From Candidatus Methylacidiphilales bacterium (GTDB lineage Bacteria; Verrucomicrobiota; Verrucomicrobiia; Methylacidiphilales; JAAUTS01), in NCBI GenBank assembly GCA_028713655.1, contig JAQTNW010000037.1:1-35153 (forward strand): DNA of 35,153 bases. Direction: 5' to 3'. The position numbers and the translations under genes were made by a program. The first letter of the stretch is position 1. Every line of letters starts with the position of its first letter. Of this stretch, positions 7,675 through 14,770 are shown piece after piece. The notes under the pieces were generated by a model that saw nothing but the letters and a program-made list of their open reading frames with translations, made no database searches and was not told the origin of the DNA.

Positions 7675-7703
7675 TTGCTTCCTGCGGCGCTTGATCTTAT
7701 GTT
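7675..7703 (+). promoter_or_regulatory. Weak sigma70-like promoter candidate for the cimA leader
   Basis: TTGCTT (7675-7680) and TATGTT (7698-7703) are separated by 17 nt, matching -35 and -10 consensus at 3/6 and 4/6 positions. Initiation would fall near 7710, next to the leader ATG. Weak evidence; offered because some promoter is needed here. Confidence 0.25.
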
Positions 7704-7710
7704 ATGCGTC

Positions 7711-7803
7711 ATGAGAGCAACCTTACAGTCCGGCGCTGCCCAGCCCTTCCAGGCCGGCGCCACGCTCTCGATTTCCATTATTATTGCGATTCAAACCGCC
7801 TGA
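7711..7803 (+). CDS. Isoleucine-rich leader peptide of cimA (attenuation peptide)
   Basis: A 30-codon frame from ATG 7711 to TGA 7801-7803. Residues 21-27 read I-S-I-I-I-A-I, so five of seven codons are ATT (Ile). It lies 79 nt upstream of the citramalate synthase gene, whose product commits carbon to isoleucine. The stop codon falls in the loop of a hairpin (7792-7813) that competes with a T-tailed hairpin (7807-7841). This is the arrangement seen in amino-acid biosynthetic leaders such as ilvL, thrL and trpL. An in-frame ATG at 7699 could extend it by four residues. No strong Shine-Dalgarno is visible before either ATG, which is the main weakness. Confidence 0.6.
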   Translation: MRATLQSGAAQPFQAGATLSISIIIAIQTA

Positions 7804-7841
7804 CAGGCGTTTGACCTTCGTGCAGCCTGCCAAACGCTTTT
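7792..7841 (+). promoter_or_regulatory. Transcription attenuator with antiterminator/terminator pair upstream of cimA
   Basis: Segment 2 (7792-7800, caaaccgcc) can pair with segment 3 (7806-7813, ggcgtttg): 8 bp with one bulged C around a TGACA loop. Segment 3 (gcgtttg, 7807-7813) can instead pair perfectly over 7 bp with segment 4 (caaacgc, 7831-7837), which is followed by TTTT and A. Segments 2 and 4 therefore compete for segment 3, giving an antiterminator and an intrinsic-terminator-like hairpin. The leader stop codon (7801-7803) lies immediately after segment 2. A ribosome completing the leader would mask segment 2 and favour the terminator, while stalling at the Ile codons (7771-7791) would leave segment 2 free. 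The T run is short and the terminator loop is 17 nt, so efficiency is uncertain. Confidence 0.6.
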
Positions 7842-7881
7842 ATCACAGGATGAGCACTAATTTTCAGTACCCTTAAAAAAC

Positions 7882-9459
7882 ATGAAACAACCTCCAGTCA
7901 CCATCTACGACACGACCCTGCGGGACGGTTCCCAGGGAGAGGGCATTAACTTTTCCCTGGCCGACAAACTCAGGCTGGCGGAGCGCTTGTGCGCGTTCGG
8001 CGTCCATTATATCGAGGGCGGCTGGCCCGGATCGAACGAAAAGGACATCGCCTTTTTCTCCGAAGCCTCGCGCAAAAATTGGGGCGCCACAAAAATCGCG
8101 GCCTTCGGAAGCACCCGCAAAGCCGGTGTCGCGGTTGAGCAGGACCCGCAGGTACGCATGTTGTTGGATGCCGAAACGCCCGTCGTGACTTTTTTTGGAA
8201 AGTCATGGCTGTTGCATGTTGAAAAAGTCCTCCGCACCACGGCGGAAGAAAATCTGCGCATGATCTTTGACACCGTCGCGCACCTCAAAAAGCACGGGCG
8301 CGAGGTGATCTACGATGCCGAGCATTTTTTCGACGGCTATAAAGCCGACCCGGCCTATGCCCTGAAAACTCTTCAAGCAGCCCAGGACGCCGGCGCAGAA
8401 TACCTCGTGCTGTGCGACACCAACGGCGGCAGCCTGCCCGGGGAAGTGCGTGAAATCACAAAAACCGTCGCTGAGAAAGTGAAAGCAAAGCTGGGTATCC
8501 ACACGCATAATGACTGCGGGTTGGGAGTGGCCAACGCACTGGCTGCCGTTGAAAACGGCGCCTTGCAGGTCCAAGGCACCATGAACGGGTTCGGCGAACG
8601 CACCGGGAACTGCAACCTGACAACCGTCATCCCGTTGTTGGAGCTAAAAATGGGCCTGCCCGCTCTGCCACAGGGGCATCTGCGCCAGTTGTGCGAGGTT
8701 TCGCGCTTTGTGGACGAAATCGCCAACCTGCACCACGACAGCCGGGCGCCGTTTGTCGGGCTTTCCTCCTTCGCTCACAAGGGCGGGATGCATGTCAATG
8801 CGGTGAATAAAACCGACGTCAGTTACGAGCATATCGAGCCCAGGCTTGTGGGCAACCGGCAGCGCATCCTGGTCGGCGAATTGTCCGGCCGCACCAACGT
8901 CATGCTGAAAGCCCGCGAGCTCGGGCTTCATCTGGAGGAAAAAGACCCCGCCACCCGGAAAATCCTGGATCGGATCAAGACCCTGGAAATGGAAGGGTAT
9001 GAATTTGAAGCGGCAGACGCTTCGTTTGAACTGCTGGTCCGAAAGGCCTTAAAGCCGCACAAGCCCTTCTTTGAACTGGAGGAATACCACACCACCATCC
9101 GCAAAAACATGGCGCATGACTTCAGCACCTGCGAAGCCACGTTGAGAATCCGCATCCAGGGGAACCTCGTGCATACGGTCGCCGAGGGGGATGGGCCCAT
9201 CAATGCGCTCGATCAATCCTTCCGCAGCGCTCTGATGCAACACTATCCCCAAATCGCCCGCGTCTCACTCATCGATTACAAGGTGCGCATCCTCAACACG
9301 GGATCCGGCACGGCTGCGCGCACGCGCGTGCTGATTGAATCGTCCGACGGCCACCATGAATGGGGAACCGTCGGGGTGTCCGACAACGTGATTGAAGCGA
9401 GCTGGCTGGCCCTGTCAGACAGCGTGGAATACTATCTCTTGAAACAACAGGAAAACTGA
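7882..9459 (+). CDS. cimA: (R)-citramalate synthase
   Basis: A 525-residue enzyme of the isopropylmalate/homocitrate/citramalate synthase family. It condenses acetyl-CoA with pyruvate to give citramalate, the threonine-independent entry to isoleucine. The catalytic TIM barrel shows IYDTTLRDGSQGEGINF (8-24) with the family RDG motif, the metal-binding HTHNDCGLG (about 206-214), and NGFGERTGNCNL. A linker with SSFAHKGGMHVNAV follows, then a C-terminal LeuA-type allosteric domain (about 390-520) ending in VSDNVIEASWLAL. Length and the N-terminal 'IYDTTLRDG' separate it from 2-isopropylmalate synthase and match the cimA/AksA-like type described in Leptospira and Geobacter relatives. Regulation by isoleucine is suggested twice over: by the C-terminal domain (family knowledge) and by the upstream attenuator (sequence). 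Confidence 0.92.
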   Translation: MKQPPVTIYDTTLRDGSQGEGINFSLADKLRLAERLCAFGVHYIEGGWPGSNEKDIAFFSEASRKNWGATKIAAFGSTRKAGVAVEQDPQVRMLLDAETPVVTFFGKSWLLHVEKVLRTTAEENLRMIFDTVAHLKKHGREVIYDAEHFFDGYKADPAYALKTLQAAQDAGAEYLVLCDTNGGSLPGEVREITKTVAEKVKAKLGIHTHNDCGLGVANALAAVENGALQVQGTMNGFGERTGNCNLTTVIPLLELKMGLPALPQGHLRQLCEVSRFVDEIANLHHDSRAPFVGLSSFAHKGGMHVNAVNKTDVSYEHIEPRLVGNRQRILVGELSGRTNVMLKARELGLHLEEKDPATRKILDRIKTLEMEGYEFEAADASFELLVRKALKPHKPFFELEEYHTTIRKNMAHDFSTCEATLRIRIQGNLVHTVAEGDGPINALDQSFRSALMQHYPQIARVSLIDYKVRILNTGSGTAARTRVLIESSDGHHEWGTVGVSDNVIEASWLALSDSVEYYLLKQQEN

Positions 9460-9477
9460 TCCGCCCGGACGGCTGGC

Positions 9478-9491
9478 TTTCCCGCGGGAAA
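9478..9491. terminator. Perfect palindrome between convergent genes, possible bidirectional terminator
   Basis: tttcccgcgggaaa is a perfect 14-nt palindrome sitting between the stop of cimA (9459) and the stop of the minus-strand membrane protein gene (9497). It could fold as a short stem with A/T-flanked arms. Position supports a shared terminator; the stem is short. Confidence 0.3.
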
Positions 9492-9496
9492 ATGGA

Positions 9497-9805
9497 TTAT
9501 TCCCACTTGACGTACTGATCGGGCTTCTCCGTTTCCTCGTCCTCGGCCTCATCGGCGGCTTTGATCGCGCGCTTCAAATAGACCATCCATGTAAGCCCTC
9601 CAATGAAAAGGCCCAAGCCAAGCGGCAAGAGGGCAAAGACCACGACAAAAGCCCAACCCAGAACCTCAAAGGCTTCGTGGATTGAAAGTTTTTGCGAGGT
9701 GAGCAGGCTGAGAATGGCAAACCCGATCGGAACGATGGTAAGCAAAATCCCAACGCCCGTTATCATGTTAGCCAAATTGAACCGTTTTTCCAAGTTCGCC
9801 TTCAT
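9497..9805 (-). CDS. Small two-helix inner-membrane protein of unknown function
   Basis: A 102-residue protein with two hydrophobic segments, about residues 14-34 (MITGVGILLTIVPIGFAIL) and 48-76 (AFVVVFALLPLGLGLFIGG). These are followed by a charged, acidic C-terminal tail (AADEAEDEETEKPDQYVKWE). The N-terminus is Lys/Arg-bearing, so an N-in/C-in hairpin topology is plausible. No family was recognised. It is transcribed in the same direction as the mla-ispD operon, about 100 nt after the ispD stop, and converges with cimA. Start ATG 9805. Confidence 0.65.
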   Translation of the reverse strand: MKANLEKRFNLANMITGVGILLTIVPIGFAILSLLTSQKLSIHEAFEVLGWAFVVVFALLPLGLGLFIGGLTWMVYLKRAIKAADEAEDEETEKPDQYVKWE

Positions 9806-9909
9806 CGCGTGATTCCTTTTTTAATTGCGGACCGCATTTTCAATTGGAGTCTTCGTATCCAGTGTCAAAATAATCGACATCGCCAGTTTTTAGCGAGTTC
9901 GCAGGCCTG

Positions 9910-10830
9910 TCAATCCGGATTTTTCTCCCGGCCCGGTTTGTTAGAAGGCCCGTCCGGGAAAATATCCCTCGCAACTGCCTGAAGCTCGTAAACCATGTTT
10001 TGCAGGATATCCGAGGATTGCTTCATTTTCTCCAGATAATCGGCAAATCGCGGGTTTTCCCCGCCGTATTTTTCAAGCAGGGGAAGATACCCGATCAGGG
10101 GGCTCAATTGATTGCTCAAGCGGTGGATCATGCCGCGAATCTCGCCTCCCCGTTCCCGTTTCAGCCATAATTCCAAAATTTCCCAGTCCGAGGGCCTTGT
10201 AATCTTCAGATTCAGGCGCCCGCTCTCTGCCAGATAAACCGGGTGGCCCAGCCGTTCCACCGCAGCCGCATCATCCGTGACGGGAACCCCCGCGGCCTGC
10301 ACCTTGGCATACGCTTCACAGATCAAGTCCCTGCGAAATACCTGAGGGGTGCCCATGGCCCAGATGTTGGAGCGGTCCAGCGTCTGGAGCACCCGGGCCT
10401 GTTCGTCCGCCTGCTTTAATGTGTCGGAAGCCCGATGAGCCGTCACTGCCGCTCCCTTTTCACGCGCCATCGACAAGACCCCTTCAATCAAATCCTCCGC
10501 CAGGAGGGGCCGGGCCGCATCATGAATCAAAACCTCCCCGGTCCCGTCCGAAATCTTCCGCAGACCCTCAAACACGGAATCCTGACGCTCTACTCCACCC
10601 AAAATGACATGGACCGGATTGTCTCCGGGCGTTTCCCGGACCAGTTCACCGACCCTGTCCCGGATGTCCTCCCGGGTCACCAGGATAATTTCCAGGATAG
10701 AAGGCGATTCCTTTAGCGCCTGCAGGGAATAGCACAAGACCGGACGGCCTGCCAACGGCGTCAGTATTTTGTCAAAACCCAGCCTGCGGCTGCTCCCGGC
10801 GGCCAGCAGAATGGCGGAACAGGTTTTCAT
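9910..10830 (-). CDS. ispD: 2-C-methyl-D-erythritol 4-phosphate cytidylyltransferase fused to a histidine-kinase-dimerisation-like C-terminal domain
   Basis: Residues 1 to about 228 form a complete IspD, which couples MEP to CTP in the non-mevalonate isoprenoid pathway. Visible are AILLAAGSSRRLGFDK (CTP-binding loop with the conserved Arg and Lys21), IHDAARPLL, the substrate-binding VTDDAAAVERLG, and LKITRPSDWEI at the end. IspD is normally 225-240 residues; this one has 306. The extra segment (about 232-306) includes IHRLSNQLSPLIGYLPLLEK with His236, followed by a second helix (EKMKQSSDILQNMVYELQA). That two-helix pattern resembles the H-box of HisKA domains, without an attached ATPase. The ATG at 10830 overlaps the mlaD stop (ATGA). 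No ispF neighbour. The fused domain's role is unknown. Confidence 0.9.
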   Translation of the reverse strand: MKTCSAILLAAGSSRRLGFDKILTPLAGRPVLCYSLQALKESPSILEIILVTREDIRDRVGELVRETPGDNPVHVILGGVERQDSVFEGLRKISDGTGEVLIHDAARPLLAEDLIEGVLSMAREKGAAVTAHRASDTLKQADEQARVLQTLDRSNIWAMGTPQVFRRDLICEAYAKVQAAGVPVTDDAAAVERLGHPVYLAESGRLNLKITRPSDWEILELWLKRERGGEIRGMIHRLSNQLSPLIGYLPLLEKYGGENPRFADYLEKMKQSSDILQNMVYELQAVARDIFPDGPSNKPGREKNPD

Positions 10831-11612
10831 CGCTGGCGGTCTTTGGTCAGTTCCGATTTTTTGCCGTCATCCTCTTTGGCGGGCTCGCCGGACAGGTCCT
10901 TGTAAAACAAAACGCCGCGTTTGCGCAGGTTGAAACTCAGTTGCTTGAAGTTTTGGATGGCGTCGCGCAGGTCGGCTGCAACTTTTTGGTCCTTCATCAA
11001 CATATAAACCGCCCCTTTCCCGCCTTCCGCATCCGCCATGAAATGGTCCACCCGCGCCAGAATGCTCTTGGCGCTGGCCACGGCCGCCGAGATGTCCCCC
11101 GCCGTTTTGTCCGTCAATATCTGCTTGTCCACCTTCTCCGAAATCCGGTCCAGACGCTGGACGATGGGCTGCATCTCCTCCGCCAGATCACCGATGCTCT
11201 TTTGCTGGTCCTGCATTTCCGGCACCCGCTCGCCATTCGTTAAATAACGTCCGGAAGAATCCTTGGGCGGAATCACATCCACAAACCGGTCTCCCAATAG
11301 GCCATAGGAGCCGATGCGGTATTTGGCGTTATCGGGGATTTTGACGTCGGAATGGATCCGCAGGATCAATTCCACCGCGTCTCCGTGTTCTATGATCAAG
11401 GGTGGGGAAATAACCGATCCCACCTTGGCGCCCCGGTACAGCACCTGGGAGTTTTTAATGATGCCGCTGGCGTTCGGAAACGGCACCACAATGTCGTAGG
11501 AACGTTTGAACATTTCGCCGAAGCGGCCGAAGGCCACGACCAGCACACCGGCGGCGATCAGCCCCAATAAAACAAAAGATCCAACTTTGATTTCCAGATT
11601 GCGTTCTTTCAT
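10827..11612 (-). CDS. mlaD: MlaD-like MCE-domain lipid transport protein
   Basis: A 261-residue protein with one N-terminal membrane helix (about 10-30, GSFVLLGLIAAGVLVVAF) and a single MCE domain (about 38-117), marked by VVPFPNASGIIKNSQVLYRGAKVG and IGSYGLLGDRFVDVIPP. The remaining C-terminal part is helical and charged. MCE proteins form hexameric rings in the periplasm that pass phospholipids between the membranes, driven by MlaFE. The ATG overlaps the mlaF stop (ATGA), and its own stop overlaps the ispD start. The extended C-terminus is longer than in E. coli MlaD (183 residues). No MlaC or MlaB genes are adjacent. Confidence 0.88.
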   Translation of the reverse strand: MKERNLEIKVGSFVLLGLIAAGVLVVAFGRFGEMFKRSYDIVVPFPNASGIIKNSQVLYRGAKVGSVISPPLIIEHGDAVELILRIHSDVKIPDNAKYRIGSYGLLGDRFVDVIPPKDSSGRYLTNGERVPEMQDQQKSIGDLAEEMQPIVQRLDRISEKVDKQILTDKTAGDISAAVASAKSILARVDHFMADAEGGKGAVYMLMKDQKVAADLRDAIQNFKQLSFNLRKRGVLFYKDLSGEPAKEDDGKKSELTKDRQR

Positions 11613-12355
11613 ACAATTGCATCCTGTGGTTCCGAGATTCCCTTCACAAATTTCCGCACCGCCGGGTCGGCGCTTTTTTGCATCTGTTCCGGCGTGCCCT
11701 CGTAATAAATCCGCCCTTCATGCAGATAGCATATCCGGTCGGCGACCTCGTAGGCGCTGACCATATCGTGCGTCACCACAATGCAGGACATGTTGAGCTT
11801 TTCCCCGAGCCTGACAATCAGCTTGTTAATGCTGTCCGACACGATCGGGTCCAGCCCCGTTGTCGGTTCATCATACAACATCAACTCCGGGCGGCTGATC
11901 ACCGCGCGCGCCAAGGCCACCCGCTTTTTCATTCCGCCGCTGAGCTCCGCGGGCATTTTCTTTTGTTGCCCCGGCAAATCCACAATTTCCAAAGCCTCGC
12001 CCACCCGGCTCCGGATCTCGTTTTCTGCCAGGCCTCCCTGTTCCACCAATGGAAAGGCCAGGTTCTCCTCAACCGACAACGAATCAAAAAGCGCCCCGTT
12101 TTGAAACAACATTCCAATATGACGGCGGTATGGGTTCAACTGTTCCTCCGTCAATTGCGACATATTCACGTCCTTGAACATAACTTCGCCCGAATCCGGC
12201 TGCATCAGGCCCATGATATGGCGAAGCAGCACACTCTTCCCGCCGCCACTGCGCCCGATGACCACCACGTTCTCGCCCGTCCCAACCTTCAAATTCACCC
12301 CTTTCAACACGGGTGCGCCGTTGAGCGACTTTGTTAAATTTCGAATTTCGAGCAT
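11609..12355 (-). CDS. mlaF: Phospholipid ABC transporter ATP-binding protein MlaF
   Basis: A 248-residue ABC ATPase with all motifs intact: Walker A GRSGGGKS, Q-loop region MLFQNGALFDSL, signature LSGGMKKRVALARAV, Walker B LMLYDEPTTGLDP, and switch His in VVTHDM. The 'LSGGM' signature and the IVSDSINKLI helix after Walker B are typical of the MlaF/Ttg2A branch. It starts 5 nt after the mlaE stop and its stop overlaps mlaD. It would energise MlaE/MlaD-mediated phospholipid movement at the inner membrane. Confidence 0.93.
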   Translation of the reverse strand: MLEIRNLTKSLNGAPVLKGVNLKVGTGENVVVIGRSGGGKSVLLRHIMGLMQPDSGEVMFKDVNMSQLTEEQLNPYRRHIGMLFQNGALFDSLSVEENLAFPLVEQGGLAENEIRSRVGEALEIVDLPGQQKKMPAELSGGMKKRVALARAVISRPELMLYDEPTTGLDPIVSDSINKLIVRLGEKLNMSCIVVTHDMVSAYEVADRICYLHEGRIYYEGTPEQMQKSADPAVRKFVKGISEPQDAIV

Positions 12356-12360
12356 GGCGG

Positions 12361-13164
12361 TTATTTATCGCTTAAAAACAGGCTGTTCAGGAGAAACGTG
12401 AAAAAGAAATTGGAAACCAGCAGGGCCAGGGAGGAATTGACCACCGCTTCGGTCGTCGTCCGGCCCACGCCCGCCGTCCCCATCTGCGGGTTGAAGCCTT
12501 TGTAACAGGACATGACCACAATAATGATGCCGAATAAAAATCCCTTTGACAGGCCGATCATGACATCGCTCACATCGGTGAACTTGACGGTATTGTCCCA
12601 ATAATAAGCCCCATCCACGCCCAAAATGGGAACCGCCACGATATAGCCGCAACCGATGCCGACCGCCAGCGCAAGCCCGGTCAGAATCGGGGCCGAAATC
12701 ATCATGGCCAAAAATCGCGGCACCGCCAGATACTCAATCGGGTAAACCCCCAGCGCGCGCAATGCGTCAATCTGCTCGGTGATTTTCATGGATGAAATTT
12801 CCGCCGCCATCGCCGCCCCCACGCGCCCCGCCAGCAGCAGGCAGCACAGCACCGGCCCCAGTTCGCGGCACATGGCCACGGAAACAGTCGGCCCGACCGC
12901 CGACTCCATTCCCAGTTTTACAAATTGAAAATGTACCTGGGCGGCAAAAACGGCCCCGGTAAAGGCGCCGGTCGTTAAAATCACAAACTGCGATTTGATC
13001 CCGATGAAATAAACCTGTTCAAAAAACAACCTCCAGCGGATGGGATATTGTACCATGCAGCGCAGGATATTGCCAAATAACAGCGAGATTTCTCCCGCCG
13101 CCCGGATGCCCACAATCAGTCTGGCCCCAAATCCGGCAATTATATTTTCCACAGCTTCAGACAT
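12361..13164 (-). CDS. mlaE: Phospholipid ABC transporter permease MlaE
   Basis: A 267-residue MlaE/YrbE-family permease with an amphipathic N-terminal helix and about five membrane segments. Family-typical stretches are QVYFIGIKSQFVILTTGAFTGAVF, VSVAMCRELGPVLCCLLLAGRVGAA (the 'RELGPVL..AGR' motif), and ISSMKITEQIDALRALG. The start is ATG 13164 (MSEAVENI); the open frame reaches 13251, but the extra 29 residues are Cys/Pro/Arg-rich and unlike the family. First gene of the mlaE-mlaF-mlaD-ispD operon, divergent from exbB with a 111-nt gap. Confidence 0.92.
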   Translation of the reverse strand: MSEAVENIIAGFGARLIVGIRAAGEISLLFGNILRCMVQYPIRWRLFFEQVYFIGIKSQFVILTTGAFTGAVFAAQVHFQFVKLGMESAVGPTVSVAMCRELGPVLCCLLLAGRVGAAMAAEISSMKITEQIDALRALGVYPIEYLAVPRFLAMMISAPILTGLALAVGIGCGYIVAVPILGVDGAYYWDNTVKFTDVSDVMIGLSKGFLFGIIIVVMSCYKGFNPQMGTAGVGRTTTEAVVNSSLALLVSNFFFTFLLNSLFLSDK

Positions 13165-13241
13165 GCAGATTGCCTTCATAGAGGGTCTGCGCGGAATAGA
13201 AAAGCATGGAGTTACAGTTCTGCAACGGCTCGATTTAGGAT

Positions 13242-13270
13242 TTGCCCCCATCCCACCAAGCTCCTATATA
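13242..13270 (+). promoter_or_regulatory. Sigma70-like promoter candidate for exbB
   Basis: TTGCCC (13242-13247) and TATATA (13265-13270) with 17-nt spacing, each 4/6 to consensus, just before the exbB ATG (13276). The start site would be almost at the ATG, so translation would be leaderless or nearly so, a reason for caution. Confidence 0.35.
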
Positions 13271-13275
13271 CAGGA

Positions 13276-14025
13276 ATGCGATTTTCCGCTTCTTTCCCTC
13301 CTGCGGTTCTTTCCACTTTAATCTTTTTTTCCGGCACGCCTTTGCTGCTCGCCCAATCCCGGACGTCCTCCCCACCTCCGGAAAATCTCAGTATCCTGGA
13401 AATGATCCAATCCGTCGGCTGGGTGCTCATCCCGCTTGTCCTCCTGTCCCTGCTCGTCATCGCCCTCATCGTTTTCAACTTTCTCTGGCAGCGCAAGTCC
13501 AACGTGGCTTCCGTCGAATTCCTCGATGACGCGCAGCACAACCTGAAAAGCCGGAAGCTGGAAGACCTTGTCGAAACCTGCCGCCGCCACAAGGGCGCCT
13601 GCCCCAAGGTGATCGGAAAAATCGTCGAATTCGCCCGCGAAAATCCGGAGACCACCCTCGAAGGCCTTAAAGAAATCGCCGAAGCGGAAGGCGCGCGCCA
13701 GGCCGCCCGCTTCAACCGGCCCAACCTCCTTCTCATGGATCTTGGCGTCATGGCGCCCATGGTCGGACTGCTGGGCACCGTCGTCGGCATCCTGCGCTCA
13801 TTCGGAAACATTGCCAGTGATGCCACGCCGATGCGCACCGTGGTGCTGGCAGGCGGTGTGTCCCAGGCCCTCATGTCCACCGCAATAGGGCTCGTGGTCG
13901 GCCTCACCGCCATGCTGTTCTATGCCTATTTCCGCGGGCGCGTCCAGGCCCTCGTCACGTTCTTCGAAATAACCCTCACCGAACTCCAGATCAAAACCTA
14001 CAACTGCCTGGCCAAAGGCCGCTAA
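13276..14025 (+). CDS. exbB: MotA/TolQ/ExbB proton channel family protein
   Basis: A 249-residue protein with a cleavable-looking signal peptide (MRFSASFPPAVLSTLIFFSG to about residue 27), a first membrane helix (about 45-70, VGWVLIPLVLLSLLVIALIVF), a cytoplasmic helical domain, and two further helices. The hallmark segment is LLLMDLGVMAPMVGLLGTVVGILRSFGNIA, with a conserved Gly-rich TolQ/ExbB helix, and AGGVSQALMSTAIGLVVGLTAMLFY follows. With ExbD it forms a proton-driven motor that energises TonB-dependent uptake or Tol-Pal. It lies 20 nt upstream of exbD. No tonB, tolA or tolB is nearby, so the partner is unknown. The signal peptide before the first helix is common in PVC/Bacteroidota ExbB proteins. 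Confidence 0.88.
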   Translation: MRFSASFPPAVLSTLIFFSGTPLLLAQSRTSSPPPENLSILEMIQSVGWVLIPLVLLSLLVIALIVFNFLWQRKSNVASVEFLDDAQHNLKSRKLEDLVETCRRHKGACPKVIGKIVEFARENPETTLEGLKEIAEAEGARQAARFNRPNLLLMDLGVMAPMVGLLGTVVGILRSFGNIASDATPMRTVVLAGGVSQALMSTAIGLVVGLTAMLFYAYFRGRVQALVTFFEITLTELQIKTYNCLAKGR

Positions 14026-14045
14026 ACCCGCTCCGGCCAACTTCC

Positions 14046-14486
14046 ATGCGACTTGGGAAACATATTGCCAATGAGCCAATGGCGCTCCAGCTCGCGCCGT
14101 TTATCGACGTCATTTTGTTTCTGCTGACCTTCTTCCTGCTGACCTGGAAAATCGCGCGCTACGAAGCCGAGCTCGGCGTCAGCTTGCCCGTGGCCAAACA
14201 GGCTGAAATTTCCAAGCGCATGCCCGGCGAAATTCTCATCAACGTGGATCGCGCCGGGAACATCATCATCAATAAAAAAATCCTGACCCCCGCCGGCCTG
14301 CAACAAATCCTCACCCAGGTGGCGGCGGATTTTCCCGACCAGGCCATCATCCTGCGCGCCGATAAAGCCACCAATTATCAGAACGTGATCAATGTCATCG
14401 ACATTTGCAAGGCGGCCAAGGTGTGGAACATCGCCTTCACCACCATGGAACCGGCCCAGAGCCAGAACCCGCCTGCGACGCCTTAA
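14046..14486 (+). CDS. exbD: ExbD/TolR family biopolymer transport protein
   Basis: A 146-residue protein with one N-terminal membrane helix (about 16-37). The motif LAPFIDVILFLLTFFLLTW carries the conserved proton-carrying Asp of ExbD/TolR (D21). A periplasmic domain (about 55-135) has ILINVDRAGNIIINKKILTPA and ILRADKATNYQNVINVIDICK, the typical ExbD beta-alpha-beta pattern. The last dozen residues (PAQSQNPPATP) are disordered. Follows exbB in the same transcript. Confidence 0.88.
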   Translation: MRLGKHIANEPMALQLAPFIDVILFLLTFFLLTWKIARYEAELGVSLPVAKQAEISKRMPGEILINVDRAGNIIINKKILTPAGLQQILTQVAADFPDQAIILRADKATNYQNVINVIDICKAAKVWNIAFTTMEPAQSQNPPATP

Positions 14487-14770
14487 GTCCTGTTTTACCA
14501 CCAAGGCACGAAGACACCAAGGATGAGGGGGATTGATTACTTTATTAATTTCCCGACTTGAGCCATAATCCGAATTTAAAGTCACGTTACTGCGTGTTTC
14601 CATTAAGCGGTTTACTCATTCTTTGGCCCCCTAAAAACAACCGACTCTTATTCCAGTTTTTCCTGTATCTGCGTTTATCTGTGTAATCAGCGGTTGAAAA
14701 TGTATAGACAGGATTTCTGGATTGCCGCTGCGACCGCTTCTGAAATTCTGAATTCAAAATTCTGCATTCA
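14487..14770. repeat. Intergenic region with 'accaaggcacgaagacaccaagg' and 'ctgcgtttatctgtg' repeats
   Basis: No gene seen. 14498-14524 carries the ccaccaaggcacgaagacaccaagga motif, 14662-14697 a degraded 'atctgcgtttatctgtgtaatc' motif, and 14748-14772 a tandem-like attctgaattcaaaattctgcattc motif that recurs at 20585-20635 and 30710-30733. These words are shared with other intergenic regions of the window. Confidence 0.6.
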
